This document shows positions 26,710 to 35,589 of a stretch of DNA of 64,000 bases, piece by piece. How positions within the stretch are numbered: position 1 is the stretch's first letter; each line of letters opens with the position of its first letter. The stretch spans positions 18,320 through 82,319 of the forward strand of contig JBEBRW010000017.1 of assembly GCA_040394635.1 (NCBI GenBank), in the 5' to 3' direction. Made by a program: the position numbers and the translations under genes. This DNA comes from UBA5239 sp040394635 (GTDB lineage: Bacteria; Verrucomicrobiota; Lentisphaeria; Victivallales; Victivallaceae). The notes beneath the pieces are model-generated. The model was not told the DNA's origin. It saw nothing but the letters and a program-made list of their open reading frames with translations, and did no database searches.

Positions 26710-29286
26710 TCAGAACAAAGTGGGTTGGATATGATCGGGTTCGTTGTCGCTATTGTACTCGCCGGGGGCTTCCCGCACCTGGTTCGGATTCCGGGGGCGG
26801 TCCTGACGGCGATGCTGCTTCCGGTGTGTTTCGGCGACAACCGGCTCGCCGGTCTTTTTGCTGATTTCCCGGCTTTCCAGATTTTCGAGAACTTCATTGG
26901 CCCGGTCCACCACCGCCTGCGGCAAGCCCGCCAGCTTGGCGACATGAATTCCGTAACTCTTATCGGTGCCCCCCGCCACGATCTGGCGCAGGAAAATAAT
27001 CTGGTCGCCGTATTCCTTGACCGCCACATTGTAGTTCTTCACGCCTTTTTTCATCAGCGAAAGCTCGGTCAATTCGTGATAGTGCGTGGCAAACTGCGTA
27101 CGTGCGCGGCAGCCCGGCTGGTCATGCAGGTACTCCGCCACCGCCCAGGCGATGCTGAGGCCGTCAAACGTGCTGGTACCGCGCCCGATTTCGTCGAGAA
27201 TCACCAGGCTTTTGTCGGTCACGTGGTTCAGGATATTGGCGGTTTCGACCATTTCCACCATAAAGGTACTCTGTCCGCGCGCGATGTCGTCCGCCGCGCC
27301 CACGCGGGTAAAAATCCGGTCGACCAGCCCGATCACCGCCTCATCCGCCGGGATGAAAGACCCCATCTGGGCCATCAGCACCAGCAGCGCGGTCTGGCGG
27401 ATATAAGTCGATTTACCGGCCATGTTCGGGCCGGTGATGATCATCATGCGGTTCTCCTCACCGTCAAGCAGGACGTCGTTCGGGACGAAACGTTCGTTTT
27501 TCATGGCGGCGTCGAGCACCGGGTGACGCCCGGCGATGATATTCAGCTTGTTGTCGCCGGTAATTTTCGGGCGCACATAGCCGTAACGGCGCGAACAATC
27601 CGCCAGGGCCCCGATCACGTCGATCCGGGCGATGGCCGCGGCGATCTCCTGAATTCTGGCTGTATACTGCAGCGCGTCCTCACGCAACTGTTGAAAAAGC
27701 TCGAATTCCAGCGCCTTCGATTTCTCCTCCGCGCCAAGGATCTTGCTTTCCAGCTCCTTAAGCTCAGGGGTGATGAAACGCTCGGCATTCACCAGCGTCT
27801 GCTTGCGGATATAATCATCCGGCACCATGCTCAAATTCGACTTGCTGATCTCGATGTAATAACCGAAAACCTTGTTGTAACGAACCTTCAGCGACTTGAT
27901 GCCGCTGCGTTCCTGTTCGCGGGTCTGAATCTCGCTCAGGCAGCCCTTGCCTTCGCGCGACCAGCGGCGCAGTTCGTCGAGCTCCTCGCTGTAGCCCTCG
28001 CGAATGATATCGCCGTCGGTCAGCGTCATCGGGGGTTCATCGGAAATGGCGGTGCGTATTTTTTCGACCAGCTCCGGCATCGGCTCCAAGCGGTTTTTCA
28101 GCTGATCGAGCAGCTTGGTGCTGAAGTTGTCCAGCAGCATCCGGATCTCCGGGATAATCGACAGACTGTTCGAGAGCGCGATCAGGTCGCGGGCGTTGGC
28201 GCTGCCGATATTCAAACGGCCGATAATGCGCTCAAGGTCGCGGATGGTGCCGATCACTTCCATGGTTTCCGCCAGCGTCAGCGGGTCGTCCTTCAGCGCC
28301 TCGACGGCGTCCAGGCGGTCATTGATCTGGTCCTTGTTGTAGAGCGGCCGCAAAATCCATTCCCGCATCAACCGGCTGCCCATGGGCGTGTTGGTCTGGT
28401 TCAGCACGTACAGCAGCGTGCTCTCGCGGTTGCCGAACATCGGCTCCACCAGCTCCAGGTTGCGCTGCGAAATCGAGTCCAGCGTCATATAATCGCCGTT
28501 CTGATAGCTCCGCAGGGTACGGATGTGGCCGGCCGGGTGCTTGAGGTTTTCGATGGCGTAATACAGCACCGCGCCGGCGGCGCAAACGCCCAACTGCAAA
28601 TCGCGGCAGCCGAAGCCGTCCAGCGTCGCCGCCTGGAACTGGCGCTTCAGGACATCCTCGCTGTTTTCGGTGGAAAAAATCCAGTCCGGCAGCGGCGTCC
28701 AGAGCATTTTGCGGACAAACTCCGCGGGCCGGGTCTTTTTCTCGTTCCACTCGTCCAGCAGCGACTCCGCCACCAGGCACTCGCGGGCGCCGAGACGGTT
28801 CATTTCGGTTTCTGCTGCGGCGGCGTTATCGAGTTCCGTCACCTTGAATTCGCCGGTACTGATGTCCAGTGAAGCCAGCCCGTACCGCTCCTTGCGCATG
28901 ACCAGCGCGATCAGGAAGTTATTGCATTCGGGATTCAGCGCCACCGCATCGACCACCGTGCCCGGCGTGATGATCCGGGTGATTTCACGCTTCACGATTC
29001 CTTTGGTCAGCTTGGGGTCCTCCATCTGTTCGGCAATCGCGATCTTGACCCCGGCCGCGATCAGCTTGGGCAGGTGCGTATCCAGCGCATGCCACGGAAA
29101 GCCCGCCATCGGGTACCCCTGACGCTTGGTCAACGTCATATCCAACAGCTTGCTCGCCCGCTCCGCGTCTTCAAAAAACATTTCATAGAAGTCGCCCAGG
29201 CGAAACAGCAATATCGCATCCGGCGGGCTCTCCGCCTTGGCCGCGCGGTACTGTTTCATCATCGGCGTCAAATTAATATCGGACAT
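26710..29286 (-). CDS. mutS: DNA mismatch repair protein MutS, 858 aa
   Basis: Recognises mismatches and starts repair. N-terminal mismatch motif FRLGDFYEMFFEDA (Phe-x-Glu), connector, lever and clamp domains, then the ATPase domain with Walker A GPNMAGKSTYIRQ, ARGQSTFMVEM, Walker B LVILDEIGRGTSTFDG and FATHYHEL. The last residues are QPTLF, which fits the beta-clamp-binding pentapeptide. GGGAGA precedes the ATG. Full length, as in E. coli MutS1. No mutL is adjacent. Confidence 0.97.
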   Translation of the reverse strand: MSDINLTPMMKQYRAAKAESPPDAILLFRLGDFYEMFFEDAERASKLLDMTLTKRQGYPMAGFPWHALDTHLPKLIAAGVKIAIAEQMEDPKLTKGIVKREITRIITPGTVVDAVALNPECNNFLIALVMRKERYGLASLDISTGEFKVTELDNAAAAETEMNRLGARECLVAESLLDEWNEKKTRPAEFVRKMLWTPLPDWIFSTENSEDVLKRQFQAATLDGFGCRDLQLGVCAAGAVLYYAIENLKHPAGHIRTLRSYQNGDYMTLDSISQRNLELVEPMFGNRESTLLYVLNQTNTPMGSRLMREWILRPLYNKDQINDRLDAVEALKDDPLTLAETMEVIGTIRDLERIIGRLNIGSANARDLIALSNSLSIIPEIRMLLDNFSTKLLDQLKNRLEPMPELVEKIRTAISDEPPMTLTDGDIIREGYSEELDELRRWSREGKGCLSEIQTREQERSGIKSLKVRYNKVFGYYIEISKSNLSMVPDDYIRKQTLVNAERFITPELKELESKILGAEEKSKALEFELFQQLREDALQYTARIQEIAAAIARIDVIGALADCSRRYGYVRPKITGDNKLNIIAGRHPVLDAAMKNERFVPNDVLLDGEENRMMIITGPNMAGKSTYIRQTALLVLMAQMGSFIPADEAVIGLVDRIFTRVGAADDIARGQSTFMVEMVETANILNHVTDKSLVILDEIGRGTSTFDGLSIAWAVAEYLHDQPGCRARTQFATHYHELTELSLMKKGVKNYNVAVKEYGDQIIFLRQIVAGGTDKSYGIHVAKLAGLPQAVVDRANEVLENLESREISKKTGEPVVAETHRKQHRRQDRPRNPNQVREAPGEYNSDNEPDHIQPTLF

Positions 29287-29441
29287 GTGATCTCCCGTGT
29301 TCTATAATCATGGACTGTAACATACTCATTTTGTCCTGATTTTTCAATCCGTCCAAGACAAAATTACAGGAGAAATTCCCGGGGCGCAGGGATTGCATTT
29401 CCATGGGAAAGCCATTATTGTATGGCAGACAGGAGATTTTT

Positions 29442-29855
29442 ATGTGGAAATTATACGCGGTTCTGTCGGCGGTGTTCGCGGCGCTGACGGCAATTCTCTC
29501 CAAAGTCGGTGTCAAAGACATCGACTCGAATCTGGCGACGGCGATCCGGACGCTGGTGGTTCTGCTCCTCACCTGGGGCATCGTGTTTGCCTCCGGGATT
29601 CAGGACAAAGTCAAGGCGCTGACCCGGGAAAACATCATTTTCCTGGTTTTATCGGGGGTGGCGACCGGGCTGTCGTGGCTGTTCTACTTCAAAGCGTTGC
29701 AGACCGGCGACGTCTCCAAAGTCGCCCCCATCGATAAACTCAGCGTCGTCCTGGTGATCATCTTCGGCATCCTGATCCTCGGCGAGCCGCTCTCGCGCAG
29801 CGTCGTCATCGGCGGGCTGCTGATCACGGCCGGCGTACTGGTCATGCTGCATTAA
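29442..29855 (+). CDS. Single-domain EamA/DMT-superfamily membrane protein, 137 aa
   Basis: Half-size member of the drug/metabolite transporter superfamily with four to five predicted helices (starts at about 4, 33, 62 and 90, with the last at 115-136) and the EamA C-terminal pattern LILGEPLSRSVVIGGLLITAGVLVML. Such 135-140 residue proteins work as dimers. ATG at 29442 with AGGAGA eight bases upstream; the in-frame ATG at 29403 would add 13 hydrophilic residues. Its end overlaps the convergent gene by four bases. Substrate unknown. Confidence 0.85.
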   Translation: MWKLYAVLSAVFAALTAILSKVGVKDIDSNLATAIRTLVVLLLTWGIVFASGIQDKVKALTRENIIFLVLSGVATGLSWLFYFKALQTGDVSKVAPIDKLSVVLVIIFGILILGEPLSRSVVIGGLLITAGVLVMLH

Positions 29856-31345
29856 AACTTAATGCAGAGCTTGCCGCCTACCGGTTTCAACCGGATACCG
29901 TCCGCGTTCCGCTCGACGCTGCCGCAGGTGATTTCAAGACCGTATGTGAATCCGTTGTGGGCGTAATTCAGCTTATTATCCTCGACTGCAATCTCAAGCG
30001 CGCCGGGAAGCACTTGCAACCCCTGCCCTTCAATTTCCAGAGTATCGGGTTTCAGGGTGATCCGAATCGTTTCGCCGCCATCGGTAAGCCATTCGGCTTG
30101 AAGTGTGTCGGGGTCGAGCTGGACAATGTTGCCGAACTTGCCGGGGCCGCCGGGGAAATGGATTTCCGCGCCTTTCAGCTTCTGGTCGATGACCGGAAAA
30201 GCATCGTAGGTACAGGCCGGAGTGGTGCAAACATCGTTCAGGAACGGCTCGGCGTAATCTTCGTCGAAAATCTGCCAATCCCGAATGATCAGCTCCCGTT
30301 CATGAGTACGGAAGAGGTTCAGCCGCCCGAACTTCGAGAGATACCAGATTCCGGCGCGGTTTTCATTTCGCCAGTCATCCAGCGTGATCACCGCCGAAGC
30401 GGGGGTCTCCGGGAAATGGTCGCGGAACCAGCGGCCGGATTCGGCCAGGGTCTCCACCCGGACTTCGCCACGGTCGCGCATGGCGGCAATCTTCGGGTAC
30501 TGGTCGGTCAGACCCGCCCCCATGGAGGGCCAGCCGAATGAATTCTCCTGTCCGGCCTGCGCATAAGCCATGGCCAGATGCGGCTCGCGGAAATTCTCTT
30601 TCAGGAACCAGTCCACCCATGCCGGAATCCCGCCGCCGCCGTCCGCTTTGGTATACACTGGCTCCAGCGTCACCACAATCTGGCCATTGCCAAAGATGTC
30701 GCCGGAATACTGATACAGCGGATCGCTGCCGAGCATCCGGAAAACCGGCACCGGAATCTGCGCTTCCTTGTGCTGCGCCGGGATATACGAATTCTTTTTG
30801 CTCGGGTAATACGCATTGGCCCAGTAACCGCCCCACAGGGTGTAGCCGTCGGTGCCGTACTGGTCCTTGCAGTTGCACGCGGATTCAATGCCGTATCTGG
30901 TGTGGAGATACTCCAGCAGGTGCGCGTCAAAGAGCCAGCTCCCCATCGACTTGGGCCCATAGCCGAAAATTTCGACGAACTTCGCGACAAAGACATCGGC
31001 GATCCGCTCCCGTTCCTCCGGCGTGTAGCCGACCGAAAATCCGACATTCGTATGCCAGTCCCACGGCCAGCGCCCGTTCCACTTCGCCCCGGCGGCCTCC
31101 ACATTCGGCTGAACCGCTTCGAACCAGATGCCGATCTCGTGGTCTTCGGGCATTTCATTTTTCAGGAACTCCACAAACGGCCCCTGTACGAGGGCGTCGT
31201 ACTGCAGCAGCCAGGTCGTCGGCAGGTTGTACTTTTTCGCCAGCGCCATCTGCTCGCGCATTGGCTCGAACAAATCGATCTGGCGTCCCGGGCGCGGCTC
31301 GATCGCACGGATGAAATTGATGATGTTGATTATATTGTTATTCAT
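29852..31345 (-). CDS. Putative glycan-active hydrolase of unknown family, 497 aa
   Basis: No family recognised with certainty. The N-terminal half (about 25-330) looks like a beta/alpha barrel of the polysaccharide-deacetylase/GH57 kind: REQMALAKKYNLPTTWLLQYDAL, DHEIGIWFE, KSMGSWLFDAHLLEYL and PSMGAGLTDQYPKIAAM. The C-terminal third (about 370-497) is beta-rich, like the accessory beta domain of glycoside hydrolases. No signal peptide. AAGGAG precedes the ATG. The gene stands back to back with an AraC regulator, with a TATAATATAAC promoter 25 bp upstream, so a role in using an imported oligosaccharide is inferred. Confidence 0.6.
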   Translation of the reverse strand: MNNNIINIINFIRAIEPRPGRQIDLFEPMREQMALAKKYNLPTTWLLQYDALVQGPFVEFLKNEMPEDHEIGIWFEAVQPNVEAAGAKWNGRWPWDWHTNVGFSVGYTPEERERIADVFVAKFVEIFGYGPKSMGSWLFDAHLLEYLHTRYGIESACNCKDQYGTDGYTLWGGYWANAYYPSKKNSYIPAQHKEAQIPVPVFRMLGSDPLYQYSGDIFGNGQIVVTLEPVYTKADGGGGIPAWVDWFLKENFREPHLAMAYAQAGQENSFGWPSMGAGLTDQYPKIAAMRDRGEVRVETLAESGRWFRDHFPETPASAVITLDDWRNENRAGIWYLSKFGRLNLFRTHERELIIRDWQIFDEDYAEPFLNDVCTTPACTYDAFPVIDQKLKGAEIHFPGGPGKFGNIVQLDPDTLQAEWLTDGGETIRITLKPDTLEIEGQGLQVLPGALEIAVEDNKLNYAHNGFTYGLEITCGSVERNADGIRLKPVGGKLCIKF

Positions 31346-31423
31346 GACAAATCTCCTTGTATTTGTTATATTATACAGTATTTTAAAGCAATTCTCAATG
31401 TTCATATTGCTAATTGATTTGTC
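31346..31423. promoter_or_regulatory. Divergent promoter region, hydrolase / AraC
   Basis: Minus-strand TATAAT at 31375-31370 within TATAATATAACAAA, 25 bases before the hydrolase ATG, the same layout as at 1764. An inverted pair AGCAAT (31387-31392) / ATTGCT (31406-31411) lies where an activator would bind upstream of -35. Confidence 0.5.
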
Positions 31424-32218
31424 ATGATTGCCAACAAAGACCGTTACCGTATTTATCGCCTCGGCGGTAAGCTGCAGGCAGGGATTTCCCATCTGGATGT
31501 CCCGGCGCCCCTTACGCGCTATAATATCTGCAATGATTTCCTGAATCCCAGCTACATCGTCTCCGGCCAGGGCTATTATGTCGATGAATTCGGCAACCGG
31601 ACGGCTTACGGCCCCGGCTCGCTGCTGATCCGCCTGCCGCATGTGAAACACCACCAGACGCATGAGAAGGGCCCCTACATCGATTATTACTTCGCCATTC
31701 CGTCCTCATTCAGCCAAGCCTACGAGGAGCTGAACCTGATTTCGCCGCTGCTGCAGCTGGGCGAGCACGAATGGCTGCTGCGCCGCTTCGACGAACTGGC
31801 GCACGCCTTGCAGGCATGCCCGGAAAGTGAATTGATACTGATGCAGGGACGTTATTTCCAGTTTCTCGCCGAGCTCCTGATCGGCGGCTTACCCGCCAGG
31901 CCGCATTACCGGGAAATTTCACGCGGCGCCGAGTTACTGGAACACAGCCCGGAACAGCGTTTCCCGGTGGAAGGAATCGCCGTGGAAGTCGGCATGGATT
32001 ACGCGAATTTCCGGCGGCTCTTCGTTCAATACTACCACATGCCGCCGATGGAATACCGTATCAGGAAGCGGCTCGAAAAGATCCAATCGCTCCTGAAAAC
32101 CACCGACCTGTCCCTGAAAGAAATCGCCGACCGTTTCGGCTATGCCGACATCTACACCTTCGCCCGGCAATTCAAAAAATACGTAGGAACCTCCCCCGGC
32201 CAATTCCGCAAACCTTAA
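31424..32218 (+). CDS. AraC-family transcriptional regulator, 264 aa
   Basis: Cupin-like N-terminal domain (YNICNDFLNPSYIVSGQGYYVD and GPGSLLIRLPHVKHHQ) and a C-terminal AraC domain (VEGIAVEVGMDYANFRRLFVQYYHMPPMEYR then LSLKEIADRFGYADIYTFARQFKKYVGTSPGQFR). Divergent from and probably activating the 29852 hydrolase gene. No Shine-Dalgarno is visible before the ATG. Confidence 0.9.
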   Translation: MIANKDRYRIYRLGGKLQAGISHLDVPAPLTRYNICNDFLNPSYIVSGQGYYVDEFGNRTAYGPGSLLIRLPHVKHHQTHEKGPYIDYYFAIPSSFSQAYEELNLISPLLQLGEHEWLLRRFDELAHALQACPESELILMQGRYFQFLAELLIGGLPARPHYREISRGAELLEHSPEQRFPVEGIAVEVGMDYANFRRLFVQYYHMPPMEYRIRKRLEKIQSLLKTTDLSLKEIADRFGYADIYTFARQFKKYVGTSPGQFRKP

Positions 32219-32225
32219 ATTCAAA

Positions 32226-32382
32226 TTGTCCACGAAAAATCACGAAAAAAAACTCATTAGCCGCCAAAATCGGCAGCTAATGAAACTGATTTATTTTTGT
32301 ATTATTTGTGGGTAAAAAATTCTCCATGAGTACCCGGAACGGGTGCTCATTTTTCGTGTCTTTTCGTGTATTTCGTGGACAA
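32226..32382. repeat. 157-bp element with 12-bp perfect terminal inverted repeats
   Basis: TTGTCCACGAAA (32226-32237) and TTTCGTGGACAA (32371-32382) are exact inverse copies. The right end continues inward as TTTCGTG units with a 9-10 bp period (32350-32378) and the left end as TCACGAAA. Inside are two hairpins: CATTAGC / GCTAATG (32255-32282) and ATGAG-T-ACCCG / CGGGT-G-CTCAT (32326-32350) followed by TTTT, which can serve as terminator for the AraC gene. The element fills the space between the AraC stop and the CYTH gene. No coding sequence. Confidence 0.7.
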
Positions 32383-32391
32383 AAAAAGGTG

Positions 32392-32865
32392 TCAGCGCCA
32401 GTCGGCGTAGGGGGTGACGGCCAGGGAGCCGCTGGAGTAGCGGCGGTCGGCGCTGACTTCCTCGCCGAGCCAGTCGGGCTTGGCGAATTCATCGTTTTCC
32501 GAGCCCAGCTCGAGCTCAGCCACGATCAGTCCCTGATTGCGTCCCTCGAATTCGTCGATCTCCCACAAGCGCCCCTCGTGCATCACGATATGGCGCATCT
32601 TGGAGACGATGGTGGTATCGCACATGGTGGCAATGATCTCGTTGGCTTCGTCGATGGGAATGGCGTATTCATATTCGTCGCGGCTGATGCCGGAGCTCGG
32701 CCCCTTCATGGTCAGCCACGCCTGGGTGCCGGCGATACGGATGCGAATGGTGACCCGCCCGAGCGCAGTCCTGATGTACGCCTGGCTCATATAAATGCTG
32801 TGTTCGATTTCCTTGCGCCAGTCCTCATTTTTCACCAGGAACTTCCGTTCGATCTCTTTCGCCAT
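32392..32865 (-). CDS. CYTH-domain protein (inorganic triphosphatase-like), 157 aa
   Basis: The N-terminal signature EIERKFLV (4-11) defines the CYTH/triphosphate tunnel metalloenzyme family; further charged strands TIRIRIAGTQAWLTMKGP, RDEYEYAIP and WEIDEFEG carry the tunnel residues. Length matches stand-alone bacterial members, several of which hydrolyse tripolyphosphate. GGGAGG precedes the ATG. It forms a minus-strand run with the 32876 gene (10-bp gap). Confidence 0.88.
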   Translation of the reverse strand: MAKEIERKFLVKNEDWRKEIEHSIYMSQAYIRTALGRVTIRIRIAGTQAWLTMKGPSSGISRDEYEYAIPIDEANEIIATMCDTTIVSKMRHIVMHEGRLWEIDEFEGRNQGLIVAELELGSENDEFAKPDWLGEEVSADRRYSSGSLAVTPYADWR

Positions 32866-32875
32866 ATCGCCTCCC

Positions 32876-33403
32876 TCAAAAATTGATTATCGGAAAAACC
32901 GGCAGGAAACCCTCGGAGTTGAAATTCAACAATCCGAACTGAAATCCCGCCCGGTCCGCCACGTTGACCAACCCGATCTGCACGCCCGTGCCGATGGTAT
33001 TGACCAGCCCCAGCTGCCAGGCATAGGACTTCATTCCCGCCACGTTGACAAACGACATCTGGAAACCGCTCATCTGCTTGGAGACATTCACCGGCGCCAG
33101 CTGCATGCCGTTCACAATGTCCGTGGCCGAGCAGAAGACGGAGAGTTCCAGCCCGTGCACCCGGGTGCGCCCGGCCGAAATCGGCAGCCCGATCTTTACC
33201 CCGTCCACATTCGTACGGTTGACGCTGCGCGGGATATCGAACCAGATTCCCCAGCTGAGGGGTTTCCAGCGCTGCCGCGCCGCCTCGCTGACTTTGATGG
33301 TTGACACCGGCGGCGGCAGATCCTCCCGGGCCGTTTCCTGGGCCGGGACCAACAGCGGCGTCAGTGAACCGATCACAGCCGCCAATGCTAACCATTTTTT
33401 CAT
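32876..33403 (-). CDS. Exported surface-repeat protein (LA_2272-like), 175 aa
   Basis: A signal peptide (about 1-21, ending near VPA-QE) is followed by repeats of the pattern GxQxxxVN(V/T)A: MQLAPVNVSKQMSGFQMSFVNVA, WQLGLVNTIGTGVQIGLVNVA and FQFGLLNF. This is the repeat type annotated as LA_2272-like surface repeats, and probably forms a beta structure in the outer membrane or on the surface. Function unknown. GAGG lies upstream of the ATG. Confidence 0.7.
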   Translation of the reverse strand: MKKWLALAAVIGSLTPLLVPAQETAREDLPPPVSTIKVSEAARQRWKPLSWGIWFDIPRSVNRTNVDGVKIGLPISAGRTRVHGLELSVFCSATDIVNGMQLAPVNVSKQMSGFQMSFVNVAGMKSYAWQLGLVNTIGTGVQIGLVNVADRAGFQFGLLNFNSEGFLPVFPIINF

Positions 33404-33419
33404 TGCAATAACCTCAAGA

Positions 33420-34424
33420 TTACATGTAAAGTTTCAATAATTCTTCACGACTCAGCGGACTGAAATACGCCGCGGGGATATCCAGAATGGTGAATGCTCC
33501 GGATTTCCCTTCGTTCTTTAACCGGAACGCCGCGCGGGCGTGTGCCACCAGTACGCTCGCGGTGGCGGCCGGGTTGCTGCCCCATTCGCAAGTGTATTCC
33601 ACCCGGGCCGGACTGCCGTCCGGAGTTTTGCCCGCCGCGATCACACAGCCGCCGTGCGGAAACCCGCCGAAGCGCTCACTCAGTTCTTCCTGACTGATAA
33701 AGTTCACCACCGTGCGGTAGGGTGCAAAATAATTCGGCATGGTCTGGATGGCTTCTTCCACCTTGGCGGCGTCGGCGCCGTCTTCCAATACCACAAAGCA
33801 TTCGCGCCAATGCATTTCGCCGGCGTTCAGCTGCGGGTTCGAGCCCGAGCGCACCTTGTTGATCGCCGCCAGCTCGGCATGGGTGTACTGACGGGCGTCT
33901 TTAACGCCGGGAATACGGCGGATGGCGTCCGAATGCCCCATGCTCAGCCCGCCGGCCTGTCCAAGACCGTAAAATCCATAAGCCTTGGTTCCGGGCAGGA
34001 ACGAAGCACTCAGTACGCGCTCCAGCGAAAAGATCCCGGGGTCCCAGCCGGTCGAAATCACCGACACCTGACCGGATTTCCGGGCGGCGGCGTCCATGCT
34101 CTTGAAATAATTCGGAATCTCGCCGTGATTGTCGAAGCTGTCCACCGTCGAGACCAGCGCCGCGAATTCCGGGCCCTGCTTCGGCAAATCCGTGCTGGAG
34201 CCGCCGCAGAGGATCGCGATATCGGGGTTCAATTCCTTTTTCCACGCATCCGCATCGGCGGAACTCATGACCTTAACCGAACTGTCATTCAATTCTTTAC
34301 TTACGCGCTCGGGTGTGCGGGAGACGATCCCGGCGAGCTCCATGTCCGGATTCGCCTTCAGCGCCGCCATCACTCCACGCCCGACATTGCCGTAACCGAC
34401 GATCATTACACGAATTTTACTCAT
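33420..34424 (-). CDS. ddh: meso-Diaminopimelate D-dehydrogenase, 334 aa
   Basis: NADPH-dependent one-step reductive amination of tetrahydrodipicolinate to meso-DAP, for lysine and peptidoglycan. Rossmann motif GYGNVGRG at 10-17, substrate block STGWDPGIFSLERV from 124, QAGGLSMGHSDAIRR, and the C-terminal TCEWGSNPAATASVLVAHARAA. Length fits the family. AGGAG precedes the ATG. Its presence suggests the organism uses the dehydrogenase branch of lysine biosynthesis. Confidence 0.93.
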   Translation of the reverse strand: MSKIRVMIVGYGNVGRGVMAALKANPDMELAGIVSRTPERVSKELNDSSVKVMSSADADAWKKELNPDIAILCGGSSTDLPKQGPEFAALVSTVDSFDNHGEIPNYFKSMDAAARKSGQVSVISTGWDPGIFSLERVLSASFLPGTKAYGFYGLGQAGGLSMGHSDAIRRIPGVKDARQYTHAELAAINKVRSGSNPQLNAGEMHWRECFVVLEDGADAAKVEEAIQTMPNYFAPYRTVVNFISQEELSERFGGFPHGGCVIAAGKTPDGSPARVEYTCEWGSNPAATASVLVAHARAAFRLKNEGKSGAFTILDIPAAYFSPLSREELLKLYM

Positions 34425-34506
34425 TTCACAATTTCTCCTGATTGATATTTAATCCTGCTAATTTATCATAACTCCGAAAACATATCAATCCCAATCTACT
34501 CATTTT

Positions 34507-35424
34507 TTAATTTTCAGACGCTGTTTTTCCATTTTTCGCAGCTTTGTAGGCCACCCAGCTGTCACGGAGCTCCTTGCCGTGGGCGAACTCTTTTTCGAAG
34601 GCGTCGAAATCCTTGTCCTCGATAATTTCGCGCAAATGCTGCCAGCGTTTTTCAAAAGATTTGATTGTCGCCAGCGCCGCTTCCTGGTTGTTCTCGATGA
34701 TCTCGCGCCACATCCGCGGCGACGACGACGCGATCCGGGAGGTGTCGCGGAACCCCGTGGCGCAGCCGGAGAAACGCATCCGCTTCTCCTCTTCGTCCGG
34801 ACAATCCAATACCGCCTGGGTCAGTGCCAGTGCCACCACATGCAGCACATGACTGGTGTGTGCAACCAGTATATCATGGGCCCCCGGAGTGATTTTCACC
34901 ACCTTCACCCGGATGCTTTCCCACAGTTCCACGACATCATTAAATGCCTGTCTGTTCGTCATTTCAGTAAAAGTGACGAATGCTTCGGCGTTGTCATAAA
35001 GTGACGGGAAAGCCGCCTCTGGGCCACTCTTCTCCGTACCCGCCATGGGATGGCTGCCGACGAAGTGCACGCCCCTCGGCTCCAGGTACTTTTCACCACA
35101 TTCCACGATGACCTGTTTCACACTGCCGATGTCTGTAACCACGCTACCCGGCCGCCATGCCCCGGCATATTTGACGATATACTCCTTGATCAGCGGCACC
35201 GGCAGGCAAATAATCGTTATATCCGCCTTTCCGATAATACATTCCAGATCGTCACTTGCTTCGTCGGCTACATTGTTTTCCAGTGCCCAGCGGTTGATTT
35301 CGGGCCTCCGGCTCCAGCCGAGCCGGCGATATTTCCCCTCGCGAAGCGCCATTCCCAGCGATGCTCCCAGCAATCCGAGCCCGATGATCGCCACATTTTT
35401 ATCTTTGACAATATTTTCCGTCAT
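34507..35424 (-). CDS. tyrA: Prephenate dehydrogenase, 305 aa
   Basis: Converts prephenate to 4-hydroxyphenylpyruvate on the tyrosine branch. NAD-binding motif IIGLGLLGASLGMALR near 13-28, LPVPLIKEY, DIGSVKQ, HFVGSHPMAGTEKSGPEAA (active-site His block) and the helical C-terminal dimer domain with FRDTSRIASSSPRMWREI. No ACT or chorismate mutase domain. The ATG at 35424 has GGAG upstream; the longer reading frame to 35559 crosses the secretin promoter region and is rejected. Confidence 0.93.
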   Translation of the reverse strand: MTENIVKDKNVAIIGLGLLGASLGMALREGKYRRLGWSRRPEINRWALENNVADEASDDLECIIGKADITIICLPVPLIKEYIVKYAGAWRPGSVVTDIGSVKQVIVECGEKYLEPRGVHFVGSHPMAGTEKSGPEAAFPSLYDNAEAFVTFTEMTNRQAFNDVVELWESIRVKVVKITPGAHDILVAHTSHVLHVVALALTQAVLDCPDEEEKRMRFSGCATGFRDTSRIASSSPRMWREIIENNQEAALATIKSFEKRWQHLREIIEDKDFDAFEKEFAHGKELRDSWVAYKAAKNGKTASEN

Positions 35425-35502
35425 TTTTTCTCCAGATTCGACGATTGATCCGTCTTTAATATAGCAGAAGGAAAAAAATCCACAATTATTATTTTCAAAG
35501 TA

Positions 35503-35530
35503 TTGAAAAAAAACATTGCCAATATATAAT
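35503..35530 (+). promoter_or_regulatory. Promoter of the secretin operon
   Basis: TTGAAA (35503-35508), 16-bp spacer, TATAAT (35525-35530), in a very AT-rich stretch; the ATG is 60 bp downstream with AAGGA before it. Confidence 0.65.
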
Positions 35531-35589
35531 ATACCTCTTATAACTATTGGATTAATCATACAATTTTTATATCAAAAAGGAATTCGCAA

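Noticed and set aside
26725..28872. 715-codon open frame opposite mutS, and similar long frames opposite the genes at 35590-36996 and 56604-58682
   Set aside because: They mirror strongly conserved genes on the other strand and have no family resemblance or ribosome sites; long antisense frames are expected at this GC content.
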